Shown: positions 45,173 through 53,440 of the stretch, in pieces | Layout: every line of letters starts with the position of its first letter | How positions within the stretch are numbered: the stretch's first letter is position 1 | Assembly (NCBI GenBank): GCA_051656605.1 | Contig: JBOGCF010000007.1 | Location: 62,001-126,000 of the forward strand | Source of the DNA: UBA12018 sp051656605 | Lineage (GTDB): Bacteria > Bacteroidota > Bacteroidia > Bacteroidales > CAMTPD01 | DNA length: 64,000 bases | Direction of reading: 5' to 3' | Notes under the pieces: generated by a model | Databases searched by the model: none | What the model was told of the DNA's origin: nothing | What the model saw: only the letters and a program-made list of their open reading frames with translations | Position numbers and translations under genes: made by a program

Positions 45173-46708
45173 TTACAAAGCCGCTGTAACCTCATCGGGC
45201 CAACGCACCACCTTACCCGTTGCTTTGAACGTAGGCATTTGTGCATCTACACTACGCAGATGGTTACCAAGTTGCTTGGCCAACTTCTTTACAAGTTTCG
45301 GATTTTGTGCGGCTAGATTTGTTGTTTCGCCGAGATCGTTGCTTATATTATACAATTCGAATGATTCGTTTTCGTGGAAATAAATCAACTTATAGTCCCC
45401 CTTACGAATGGTACTTGTAGCTCCGATACCCGGGCCGGTAGGTCCCCAGTTATTCGGGAAGTGCCAATAAAGTGCACGCTTATTGCCGGTTGCTTTTCCC
45501 TTTAAGCTACCCAGAAAACTCTCCCCATCGACTGTTTGAATCGTCTTTGGCTTCATTACGCCAGCCATTTCAAGTATAGTCGGATAATAATCCTCTGCAA
45601 TCAAATAATCATTACACACCGATCCGGGAGTCGTAACACCATTCCATTTCACAATCATTGGTTCGCGAATGCCACCTTCGTAGGCCGATCCCTTACCACT
45701 GTTTAGCGGCTTGTTGTGTGTATGCGGTTTGCCCGCACGCGGAGCCAAACTAAAGCCACCATTATCCGACATAAACAGAATTACCGTATTATCATCAAGG
45801 TTATTCTTCTCTAAGTAGTCCATGATATCGCCCAAGCTTTTATCCATACCCTCTACCAGCGAGGCATAAGCAGCTTCGATTTCGGGCATTCCTTTATCTA
45901 GGTATTTTTGATAAAAGCGTTTATCTGCCATAATCGGAACATGCACTGCATAATGCGCCATGTACAAGAAAAATGGCTTATCAACCGTTTGAGCCGAATC
46001 AAGAGCAGCCAATGCTTCCAAAGTAAGCGCCTCACTCGCAAACACATCGGTTCCGTGATATTTCTCTAATCCTGGCACACCCCAAGGCAATGTATGCGTA
46101 CCGGCCATCTTATTCCCATAATTCTGCTCACCGAGATAACTACCCAACCCACCGGCAGCATGCCCGGCAATGTTTACATCAAAGCCCATGTTGAGCGGGT
46201 TTTCACAAGGAAGTGTTTGCGCTGCAAAGTGAGCTTTACCACAATGAATCGTATGGTATCCTGTACCTTGCAGCAATTGCGATAGCGTTGTGGCCACAAC
46301 CGTGTTATTTATACCCGGTTCAGTCGCAATCCCATTTACATTCCAAGAAGGGAAAGACAAAAGCTTGTGTTCACTATCTACAGAGGCATCTTTTTCCAAC
46401 GTCCAGTTTGTAACACGATGTCGTGCCGCGTTCATTCCGGTAAAAAGACTTACACGAGTGGGCGAACTTACACTATTGGCATATGCCTGCGTAAACTTCA
46501 TCCCCTGTGATGCAAGTCGCTCCATATTGGGGGTTTCGTAGAGCTTATTAAACTCACTTGGTTTCTCGTCGAAGGGTAAAGAAGTATCTTGCCATCCCAT
46601 GTCATCGACCAGAAATAGAATAATATTAGGCTGTTTGCTCTGAGCATAACCAGACAGAGCTAATGATGATAATAATGCGGCTCCTATCCGCATGGTTGCG
46701 TTTTTCAT
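45173..46708 (-). CDS. Ser-type sulfatase
   Basis: 511 residues with a signal peptide (about residues 1-22). The alkaline-phosphatase superfamily core opens with NIILFLVDDMGWQD (D35, D36). The sulfatase signature S81-S-P-T-R-V-S-L-F-T-G is the serine form, so activation needs the anaerobic maturase (anSME), which is not in this window. FMSDNGG and GKGSAYEGGIREPMIVKW are further family motifs. It would remove sulfate esters from host or algal glycans in the periplasm. A -7-like element lies upstream (46738-46745 on the minus strand). Specificity is unknown. Confidence 0.92.
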   Translation of the reverse strand: MKNATMRIGAALLSSLALSGYAQSKQPNIILFLVDDMGWQDTSLPFDEKPSEFNKLYETPNMERLASQGMKFTQAYANSVSSPTRVSLFTGMNAARHRVTNWTLEKDASVDSEHKLLSFPSWNVNGIATEPGINNTVVATTLSQLLQGTGYHTIHCGKAHFAAQTLPCENPLNMGFDVNIAGHAAGGLGSYLGEQNYGNKMAGTHTLPWGVPGLEKYHGTDVFASEALTLEALAALDSAQTVDKPFFLYMAHYAVHVPIMADKRFYQKYLDKGMPEIEAAYASLVEGMDKSLGDIMDYLEKNNLDDNTVILFMSDNGGFSLAPRAGKPHTHNKPLNSGKGSAYEGGIREPMIVKWNGVTTPGSVCNDYLIAEDYYPTILEMAGVMKPKTIQTVDGESFLGSLKGKATGNKRALYWHFPNNWGPTGPGIGATSTIRKGDYKLIYFHENESFELYNISNDLGETTNLAAQNPKLVKKLAKQLGNHLRSVDAQMPTFKATGKVVRWPDEVTAAL

Positions 46709-46918
46709 TTGTTAGCTATCTAAAAAGTGTATATGGCAAACTTACGAATTTGATCTAATTAAATCTTAATTCTCTCATAAGAAAATACAATATGTGGGTA
46801 TATAGTACTCACAACGTCATCAATCTCGATTCTGATTTTGTACAATAAAACATTGATCTCTCCGTATTTTTTACTTTACTTTGTATCCAATTAACAATAA
46901 TAACTTGAAGCTACAATC

Positions 46919-49231
46919 ATGAATTACAAACTTCTTTCGTCAGGAGTTGCTTTGTTGCTACTTTCGTCTCAGTATGCATGCACCGACACGAATAAGATAC
47001 AAACAACTAACTATGCTTACGACCTTTCGTTCAATAACCTTGCATCCACGTGGGACGAAGGCATGCCACTGGGAAACTCGATCATCGGCGCCTTAATTTG
47101 GGAAAAGAACAACAAACTTCGCATGTCGCTCGACCGTGTAGACCTTTGGGACTTACGCGATTCTCCTATTACGTCAGATCCTGATTTTTCTTTTAAATAC
47201 GTACAAGAGCAAGTACGCAAAAAAGATTACAAACCGGTACAAGATAAGTTCGACGCACCATACGAAGAACTTCCTGCACCTTCTAAAATACCTGGTGCGG
47301 CATTGGAGTTTGATGTTGCGGCATTAGGCAACGTAAAGCAAAACAGACTTCACCTCAAAGAAGCCGTAAACGAAGTAGAATGGGAAAACGGCACACGCAT
47401 GCTTTCTTTTGTTCATGCAGAGCAACCGGTGGGTTGGTTTATCTTTGAAAACTTGACCGACTCACTTCCTATGAATTTGATTCCGCCAGTGTATCAAAAG
47501 CAAGCAGACGACAACGGCGATCAAAGTTCGGTAAGCGGACTTAGCCTCGGACGTCTTGGCTACGAACAAGGCACACTCAATACCGAGGGCAATAAGATTG
47601 TGTTCGATCAAAAAGGATGGGACGACTTTACCTATCAAGTTGCGGTAGAATGGAAACAAGAAGGCAATAAACTAATCGGTGTATGGAGTATCACCTCTTC
47701 GCTTGTAGATGAAAAAGCTTCTCAACTTGTAGAAGATGCTTTGCAACGCGATATCTATGCCGACTTTAAGTCGCACAACGATTGGTGGAAGAACTTCTGG
47801 AGTAAGTCGGAGATCTCTATCCCGGATTCGGTCATCGAAAAGCAATACTACAATGAAATCTATAAGTTAGGTTCTACGGCACGCGAAAACTCTTACCCGA
47901 TTTCGCTTCAGGCGGTGTGGACTGCCGACAACGGGCAACTTCCACCTTGGAAAGGCGACTACCACCACGATCTCAACACGCAGCTGAGTTACTGGCCGGC
48001 CTATACAGGAAATTACCTAACCGAAGCAATGGGTTACCTCAATACTTTTTTAAATCAAAAAGAAGTCAATAAAGAGTATACAAAAAAATACTTCGGAACA
48101 TCCGGACTTAACGTGCCGGGCGTGTGCGACCTACAAGGAAAACCAATGGGCGGATGGATTCAATACTCCCTCAGTCCTACCGTGTCGGCATGGCTTTCTC
48201 AGCATTTCTATTTGCAATGGAAATACAGCGACGACAAAGAATTCCTTTCGGCTACAGCATATCCTTACTTGAAAGATGTAGCAACACACCTCGAAGAAGT
48301 AAGTATCATCAACAAAGACGGACAGCGCACCTTACCAATCAGTTCGTCGCCAGAGTATAACGACAACAGCATCACTGCCTGGTTCCCAACCATAACCAAC
48401 TACGACTTGGGCTTGATGAAGTTTGCCTTCAAAGCATCGGCAGAGATGGCAACAGCTCTGGGCAAAGCAGACGAGGCAACACACTGGCAAGAATTATACA
48501 ACCAGATGCCGGCATTCACAACAGATACTAAAGGAGGTTTAGTGGTAGCAGAAGGACATCCGTACGATGCATCGCACCGTCACTTCTCACACTTGATGCC
48601 TTTTCACCCGCTTGGCTTGATCGACTATAGCAATGGAGAGGCCGACAAAGCCATCATCGACGCTTCGATCGCCTCACTCGAAGAGTTTGGCCCGGGCTGG
48701 TGGACAGGATATTCATACAGTTGGTTTGCTAATATGAAAGCAAGAGCTATGGACGGAGAAGGAGCGGCGAAAGCATTGCAAGACTTTGCCAACTGTTTCT
48801 GCTTACGCAATACATTCCATGTAAACGGCGACCAGTCGAAGTCGGGCAAGTCAAACTTTACCTACCGTCCGTTTACACTCGAAGGAAACTTTGCCTTCGC
48901 ATCGGGCGTACAAGACATGTTGTTGCAAAGTCACACCGATACGATCAAGATATTCCCGGCCGTGCCTGCAAGTTGGAACAACATTTCGTTCCGCGACTTA
49001 CGTGCACAACGCGGCGTTTTGGTTTCGGCACAAAAAGAAAATGGCAAGACCAAAAGCGTAACATTCAAGTCAGACCACGGAACACCATTCTTCGTAAAAG
49101 ACCCATTTGGCGCAGGTGTCACATTTATGGTTAAGTCGCCAAACAAAGACGCAGCCATCAGCGCAGCTCAACCGGGTATCATGAAGATCGAACTAAAACC
49201 GGGAGAAGAACTTACACTCGCAGCAGAGTAA
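46919..49231 (+). CDS. GH95-type glycosidase with altered catalytic residues, lipoprotein
   Basis: 770 residues with a lipoprotein signal (YAC, Cys21). The overall GH95 fucosidase plan is kept: STWDEGMPLGNSIIGALIW at the N-terminal beta domain, then an (alpha/alpha)6 barrel with LQAVWTADNGQLPPWKGDYHH and RHFSHLMPFHPLG. In typical GH95 proteins the barrel has NxN before QMNYW and a late FQIDGNFG; here these read D351-L-N353 before QLSYW, and FTLEGNFA with E655. The pattern suggests a divergent subgroup, possibly with another substrate. It is followed by its own terminator. Confidence 0.75.
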   Translation: MNYKLLSSGVALLLLSSQYACTDTNKIQTTNYAYDLSFNNLASTWDEGMPLGNSIIGALIWEKNNKLRMSLDRVDLWDLRDSPITSDPDFSFKYVQEQVRKKDYKPVQDKFDAPYEELPAPSKIPGAALEFDVAALGNVKQNRLHLKEAVNEVEWENGTRMLSFVHAEQPVGWFIFENLTDSLPMNLIPPVYQKQADDNGDQSSVSGLSLGRLGYEQGTLNTEGNKIVFDQKGWDDFTYQVAVEWKQEGNKLIGVWSITSSLVDEKASQLVEDALQRDIYADFKSHNDWWKNFWSKSEISIPDSVIEKQYYNEIYKLGSTARENSYPISLQAVWTADNGQLPPWKGDYHHDLNTQLSYWPAYTGNYLTEAMGYLNTFLNQKEVNKEYTKKYFGTSGLNVPGVCDLQGKPMGGWIQYSLSPTVSAWLSQHFYLQWKYSDDKEFLSATAYPYLKDVATHLEEVSIINKDGQRTLPISSSPEYNDNSITAWFPTITNYDLGLMKFAFKASAEMATALGKADEATHWQELYNQMPAFTTDTKGGLVVAEGHPYDASHRHFSHLMPFHPLGLIDYSNGEADKAIIDASIASLEEFGPGWWTGYSYSWFANMKARAMDGEGAAKALQDFANCFCLRNTFHVNGDQSKSGKSNFTYRPFTLEGNFAFASGVQDMLLQSHTDTIKIFPAVPASWNNISFRDLRAQRGVLVSAQKENGKTKSVTFKSDHGTPFFVKDPFGAGVTFMVKSPNKDAAISAAQPGIMKIELKPGEELTLAAE

Positions 49232-49253
49232 TCTACAACCAGATACATCGAAC

Positions 49254-49306
49254 AATCCCGATTGATGCACCTTTGCAAAGAGGCGTTCTCAATCGGGATT
49301 TCTTAT
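49254..49306 (+). terminator. Terminator after the GH95-type gene
   Basis: Perfect 12-bp stem (49254-49265 with 49289-49300), T-rich tail. Confidence 0.75.
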
Positions 49307-49366
49307 TTAGTTGAGATGAAGAATTCGTTTTCATCGTGTGAAGATTCAATTACAACAATGCAAATA

Positions 49367-49398
49367 GTTGTATAATCGCATATTTTGCAGTAGGTTTG
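49367..49398 (+). promoter_or_regulatory. Promoter of the M24 peptidase gene
   Basis: GTTG at 49367-49370, 20-bp spacer, TAGGTTTG at 49391-49398; 24 bp before the ATG. Confidence 0.6.
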
Positions 49399-49422
49399 CA
49401 ATAACATAAAAACATAAATTTA

Positions 49423-50613
49423 ATGCAATCTATCGATACTATACCTCAAGACTTTCACATCAAGTGGTCGCGCATCCAAGCGATCATGCAACGCAACAAT
49501 TTCGACGCCTGCATTCTTACCATGGGCGTAAACCTATATTACACAACCGGCGTCATGTTTAACGGCTACTTCTACTTGCCACAACAAGGCGAGCCGATCT
49601 TCTTTGTAAAACGTCCGGATGCATGGGAAGACAAACGCGTTGCGCTAATTCGCAAACCCGAACAAATCACCGAGATCCTCGAAAAGAAAGGAATACCACT
49701 TCCTAAAAGAATATTACTCGAAGGCGACGAACTTACATACAACGAATTCGTTCGCCTGCAATCCATCTTCAATCCCGAGGAAACCGGCAACGCAACAGCC
49801 CTTGTGCGTAAAGTGCGTATGGTGAAAACTCCGCTCGAAATCGAGCAAACACGCATTTGCGCCGCTAAGCATGCCAAAACCTATTCGGAGATACGTTCGT
49901 GCTACAAACCGGGCATGACCGATCTTGATCTGCAATACGAAATCGAATACCGCATGCGCAAAAACGGATCACTTGGTTTGTTCCGTGCATTTGGTTCCAA
50001 CATGGATATTTACATGGGAAGCTTGCTTGCCGGAGATAACGCCGAGGCTCCGTCTCCTTTCGACTATGCACTGGGCGGAAACGGCGCGCACCCTTCTCTT
50101 CCGTTGGGCGCTAACGGCACCGAGCTCAAAGAAGGTATGGCGGTAATGATTGATATGGCCGGAAACTATACTCCGTATATGACAGATATGACGCGTGTAT
50201 TCTCGATCGGCAAACTTCCCGACATTGCTTACCACGGACACAACACTGCGCTCGAGATTCAAAAGCGTATCGAAACAATGGCCATGCCCGGCATGCATTG
50301 CAGCGAGATGTACAACATCGCGCTCGAGACAGCCAAAGAAGCCGGACTCGAAGCTCATTTCATGGGCACCAAGCTACAAGCAAAATTCGTGGGACACGGC
50401 GTGGGATTGCAAATCAATGAACTCCCGGTTCTTACTCCACGTTCAAAAGATGTACTCGAAGCCGGAATGATCTTCGCACTAGAGCCTAAGTTTGTATTCG
50501 CAGGCATTGGCGCGGTAGGAATTGAAAATACATTCCTCGTTACCGAAACGGGCGTAGAGAAACTAACCATCTTCCCAGAAGAAATACAAGACTTAACTTC
50601 AACACTTGAATAA
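49423..50613 (+). CDS. M24-family metallopeptidase (Xaa-Pro aminopeptidase-like)
   Basis: 396 residues, no signal peptide, so cytoplasmic. A creatinase-type N-terminal domain (residues ~1-130) precedes the pita-bread fold. Its metal ligands are in AVMIDMAGNYTPYMTDMTRVF (two Asp), GHGVGLQINELP (His), FALEPKF and VGIENTFLV (two Glu). Members hydrolyse X-Pro dipeptides or release N-terminal residues before Pro. The gene is 67 bp upstream of the alkaline phosphatase gene and may be transcribed with it. Its GC content is visibly above that of the first 45 kb. Confidence 0.88.
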   Translation: MQSIDTIPQDFHIKWSRIQAIMQRNNFDACILTMGVNLYYTTGVMFNGYFYLPQQGEPIFFVKRPDAWEDKRVALIRKPEQITEILEKKGIPLPKRILLEGDELTYNEFVRLQSIFNPEETGNATALVRKVRMVKTPLEIEQTRICAAKHAKTYSEIRSCYKPGMTDLDLQYEIEYRMRKNGSLGLFRAFGSNMDIYMGSLLAGDNAEAPSPFDYALGGNGAHPSLPLGANGTELKEGMAVMIDMAGNYTPYMTDMTRVFSIGKLPDIAYHGHNTALEIQKRIETMAMPGMHCSEMYNIALETAKEAGLEAHFMGTKLQAKFVGHGVGLQINELPVLTPRSKDVLEAGMIFALEPKFVFAGIGAVGIENTFLVTETGVEKLTIFPEEIQDLTSTLE

Positions 50614-50680
50614 TTCTAACCGCTGAGGTTTATATCGAATGATTGTGATTCGGTATAAGCCTCATCTTATTTATCGCAAT

Positions 50681-52336
50681 ATGAAAAAATTAGGAACATT
50701 CTTGCTGCTGCTTTGCGCCGCGGCCGGAACTCAGGCAGCCGACGTATCGAAGGTAAAGCCCGTTAAAAACGTTATCGTGATGATTCCCGACGGAACTTCA
50801 CTCTCTACCGTTTCGCTAGCTCGCTGGCATCAGTGGTACAACAACCCGCAAGCACCGAATCTAAACATTGATCCCTTTATCAGTGGTACTGTGCGCACGC
50901 ATTCGTCGAACGCACCTATCGGCGACTCGGCTCCCACTACATCGTGCTACATGACAGGCCAACCTACCATTACGGGCTTCGTTTCTACTTATCCGTGGGA
51001 TGCGGGAAATGACAACATCTACCCGGTAGACTCAACAATGGCTTACCAACCGTTGATGACAATCCTTGAAGCTGCCCGCCTAAAGCAAGGCAAAGCCGTA
51101 GGATTGGTAGTTACTTGCGAATTTACGCACGCGACTCCGGCCGACTGTGCCGCGCACTATTACAAACGAAGCGATTACGACGTGATTGGTTCGCAGATGG
51201 CATTCAACGACATCGACGTGATGATTGGCGGTGGTGTTCCGTTGTTGAAACAAGACGGCAAGGAATACCTAAAAAGCAATGGATGGGATGTTTATTTAGA
51301 TGATATCGAAGGTTTCAAAAAAGCAGACAACAACCGCACATGGGCACTGTTTGAAGAGCGCGACCTTCCGTACGATATCGACCGCGACACTACGAAGATC
51401 CCTTCGCTTGCACAAATGACAGACAAAGCAATCAACTTGCTTTCGAAAGATCAAGACGGCTTCTTCCTGATGGTAGAAGGCAGCAAAGTAGACTGGGCTG
51501 CTCATGCAAACGATCCTGTAGGTATGGCCACCGAATTTCTAGCTTTTGACAAAGCGTGCGGTGTGGCACTTGATTTTGCAAAACGCAATGGCGAAACAGC
51601 CGTAATCATTCTTCCCGACCACGGAAACAGCGGATTGAGCATCGGTGCCAAGCGTTGTGGCGGATACGACAAGCTTACAAAAGATCAACTATTCGGCCAG
51701 TTCTCACAATTCAAACTTACTGCCGAAGGTTTTGCAAAGAAACTAGAAGCTACGGCTCCTGCACAACTTCCCGAATTGTTTGAAACATACGCAGGAGTAA
51801 AGCTTACCGACGACGAGTTGAAGTCGATCTATCAACTTCAAAAATATCCGCTAAGCCCGCTTGCCGAAGCAGACAGAACCAACAAACAATCGTTGAGTTC
51901 GTTCATGAGCGAGTTCTTTACCTCGAAAACTTGTTTCGGTTTCACCACCGGAGGTCACACAGGTGAAGACGTTTTCCTAGCCTCGTATCACCCACAAGAC
52001 ACACGCCCATTTGGCTTGTGGAACAACACGGATATCAATAAATACCTTTGCGCGTTGTTTGGCATGGAAGGACAACTTCCCCAACTTACTTCCGAGTACT
52101 TTGCAAAACACAGCGACGTATTCGACGGATACAAGTACAAGATCATCGAACCGAAAGACAAGGATGGCTATCCTACGCTTGAGGTGAAAGGAAAAAAGAA
52201 AACATTGCTGATCAACCCGTATACTTGTATCGTAGAGCAAGGCAAAAACAAAGTGAAACTAAACACGGTAGTTGTGTACATGGACAAAACCAATACCTTC
52301 TATCTGCCTAAGTCTCTTCGCGACTTGTTGCAATAA
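50681..52336 (+). CDS. Alkaline phosphatase with a probable Thr nucleophile
   Basis: The ATG at 50681 is preferred over 50639 because it opens a clean signal peptide (MKKLGTFLLLLCAAAGTQA); 551 residues result. PhoA-family motifs follow: MIPDGTSLSTV (D37), GDSAPTTSCYMTG, THATPADCAAHY, MVEGSKVDWAAHANDP, LPDHGNSG and TTGGHTGEDVFLASYHP. At the nucleophile position (Ser102 of E. coli PhoA, in DSAAS) this protein has DSAPT, so T86 is the likely nucleophile. It would release phosphate from organic esters in the periplasm. A hairpin terminator follows. Confidence 0.88.
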   Translation: MKKLGTFLLLLCAAAGTQAADVSKVKPVKNVIVMIPDGTSLSTVSLARWHQWYNNPQAPNLNIDPFISGTVRTHSSNAPIGDSAPTTSCYMTGQPTITGFVSTYPWDAGNDNIYPVDSTMAYQPLMTILEAARLKQGKAVGLVVTCEFTHATPADCAAHYYKRSDYDVIGSQMAFNDIDVMIGGGVPLLKQDGKEYLKSNGWDVYLDDIEGFKKADNNRTWALFEERDLPYDIDRDTTKIPSLAQMTDKAINLLSKDQDGFFLMVEGSKVDWAAHANDPVGMATEFLAFDKACGVALDFAKRNGETAVIILPDHGNSGLSIGAKRCGGYDKLTKDQLFGQFSQFKLTAEGFAKKLEATAPAQLPELFETYAGVKLTDDELKSIYQLQKYPLSPLAEADRTNKQSLSSFMSEFFTSKTCFGFTTGGHTGEDVFLASYHPQDTRPFGLWNNTDINKYLCALFGMEGQLPQLTSEYFAKHSDVFDGYKYKIIEPKDKDGYPTLEVKGKKKTLLINPYTCIVEQGKNKVKLNTVVVYMDKTNTFYLPKSLRDLLQ

Positions 52337-52397
52337 ATCACGTTGAGCCGTGTCTTTTGTTTTTGAAATAAAAGACTACAGCTTTAATAAATACACC

Positions 52398-52439
52398 ACA
52401 GCGGCAATCGAGGGAATATCCTTGATTGCCGCTGTTTCG
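52398..52439 (+). terminator. Terminator after the alkaline phosphatase gene
   Basis: About 16-bp stem (52398-52413 with 52420-52435, one G-T pair), short loop, TTTCGTTTT tail. Confidence 0.8.
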
Positions 52440-53440
52440 TTTTACTACTCTGCCGGTCGTTGCTTTTAGTTCCGCGATTGACTCCTTTGCATTTTCTCCA
52501 CACCTCTGATACCTGAGCATTTACAATAAGCCACTTTTTAGCAAAAACGAGCCCCCCTTCTCTTAGCCTCATTTTTACGTTTTTGTAGTCATTTTTGCTC
52601 CTAGATTGGAGAAATCTACTCATTTTTGACCGTCAGAAAACGGCTTTTTCAGCTGCTTCAAGTTGAGTTTTTGAGCAGATACTCCGTTATTCTTCTCAAA
52701 AGCATGTAAGCTTTGCAAAAAAAGCATATTTACTTCTTCCAAAAACCTTATTTCGTTCTCGAAAAAAGGTAATTTGCTTTTTTCGAAGACCAAATTACCT
52801 TTTCGTGGAGACTTTTTTCTGTCACCACGAAGAGTGTTTTCATTCACCACGAAGACTTTCTACACTCTTCACTATAAACAAAAACAGTCTTCACTATAAC
52901 GAAAAAGCGTTTTCACTGAAAACAATACGGATGTCGGCAAAAGCTATCCGCCTCAACTCCATCACAGGCCACCCTACCCTAACCAAGCCCCACAGCAAAA
53001 CGAATAACGCAACGAGAGCGACTTGACCGATGCAAAAAGTTTTTACAACAGCCTCTCTGCAAACAAAACGTCACTCCGGAAGAAAGTTCTCAGTAATCTC
53101 TAAAACATTCCGTTATACCTTCGCGGCTTTTTACGGCAAAATGCTGTTTTCCGCATTACCGCCTCAACAAACAATCTAGCTCAAAAAGCAGGCTTTTCAC
53201 CACAAATACACAAATATCGCCTCCCAATGCCCTCGTTCCACAACAATCGATAAATAACAATAAGCCCCGTAACAACTGGGCCTCGTAGAGCAAATAAAAA
53301 AGAAAGCGGCGCACTTCTACGATGAAATCTGCCAAAGGCAAAATCATCTGAAGCACACCGCCTGAAAAACACCAATAGAGTTAAGTTTAAAATATATCTA
53401 GAAGAAATTATGTATCCATTGAATGCAAGATCCGGTTTTC
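52440..53440. other. Long intergenic region without a convincing gene
   Basis: About 1 kb. Short open frames occur on both strands (for example minus 52620-52850 and 53156-53375), but none has a family signature. A hairpin with arms AAGGTAATTT and AAATTACCTT lies at about 52766-52801. The 52823-52930 part is a degenerate 22-bp tandem repeat. It could be a decayed gene or an unrecognised regulatory region. Confidence 0.5.
52823..52935. repeat. Degenerate tandem repeat, about 22 bp, five units
   Basis: Units begin at CAC 52823, 52845, 52870, 52892 and 52914 (spacing 22, 25, 22, 22). The shared core is CACyAykAA followed by AG/AC and a T-rich end (TCTT or TTTT). Nearby, TTCGTGG at 52802 is the complement of CCACGAA in the first two units. 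One related block, CTCTTCACTATAAC, is also at 29643-29656. Confidence 0.6.

Noticed and set aside
52620..52850. A 76-codon minus-strand frame in the long gap
   Set aside because: No motif, start or promoter supports it; it overlaps the tandem repeat region.
52823..52935. Possible CRISPR array
   Set aside because: Units are degenerate and only ~22 bp long with no separate unique spacers, and no cas gene is present.
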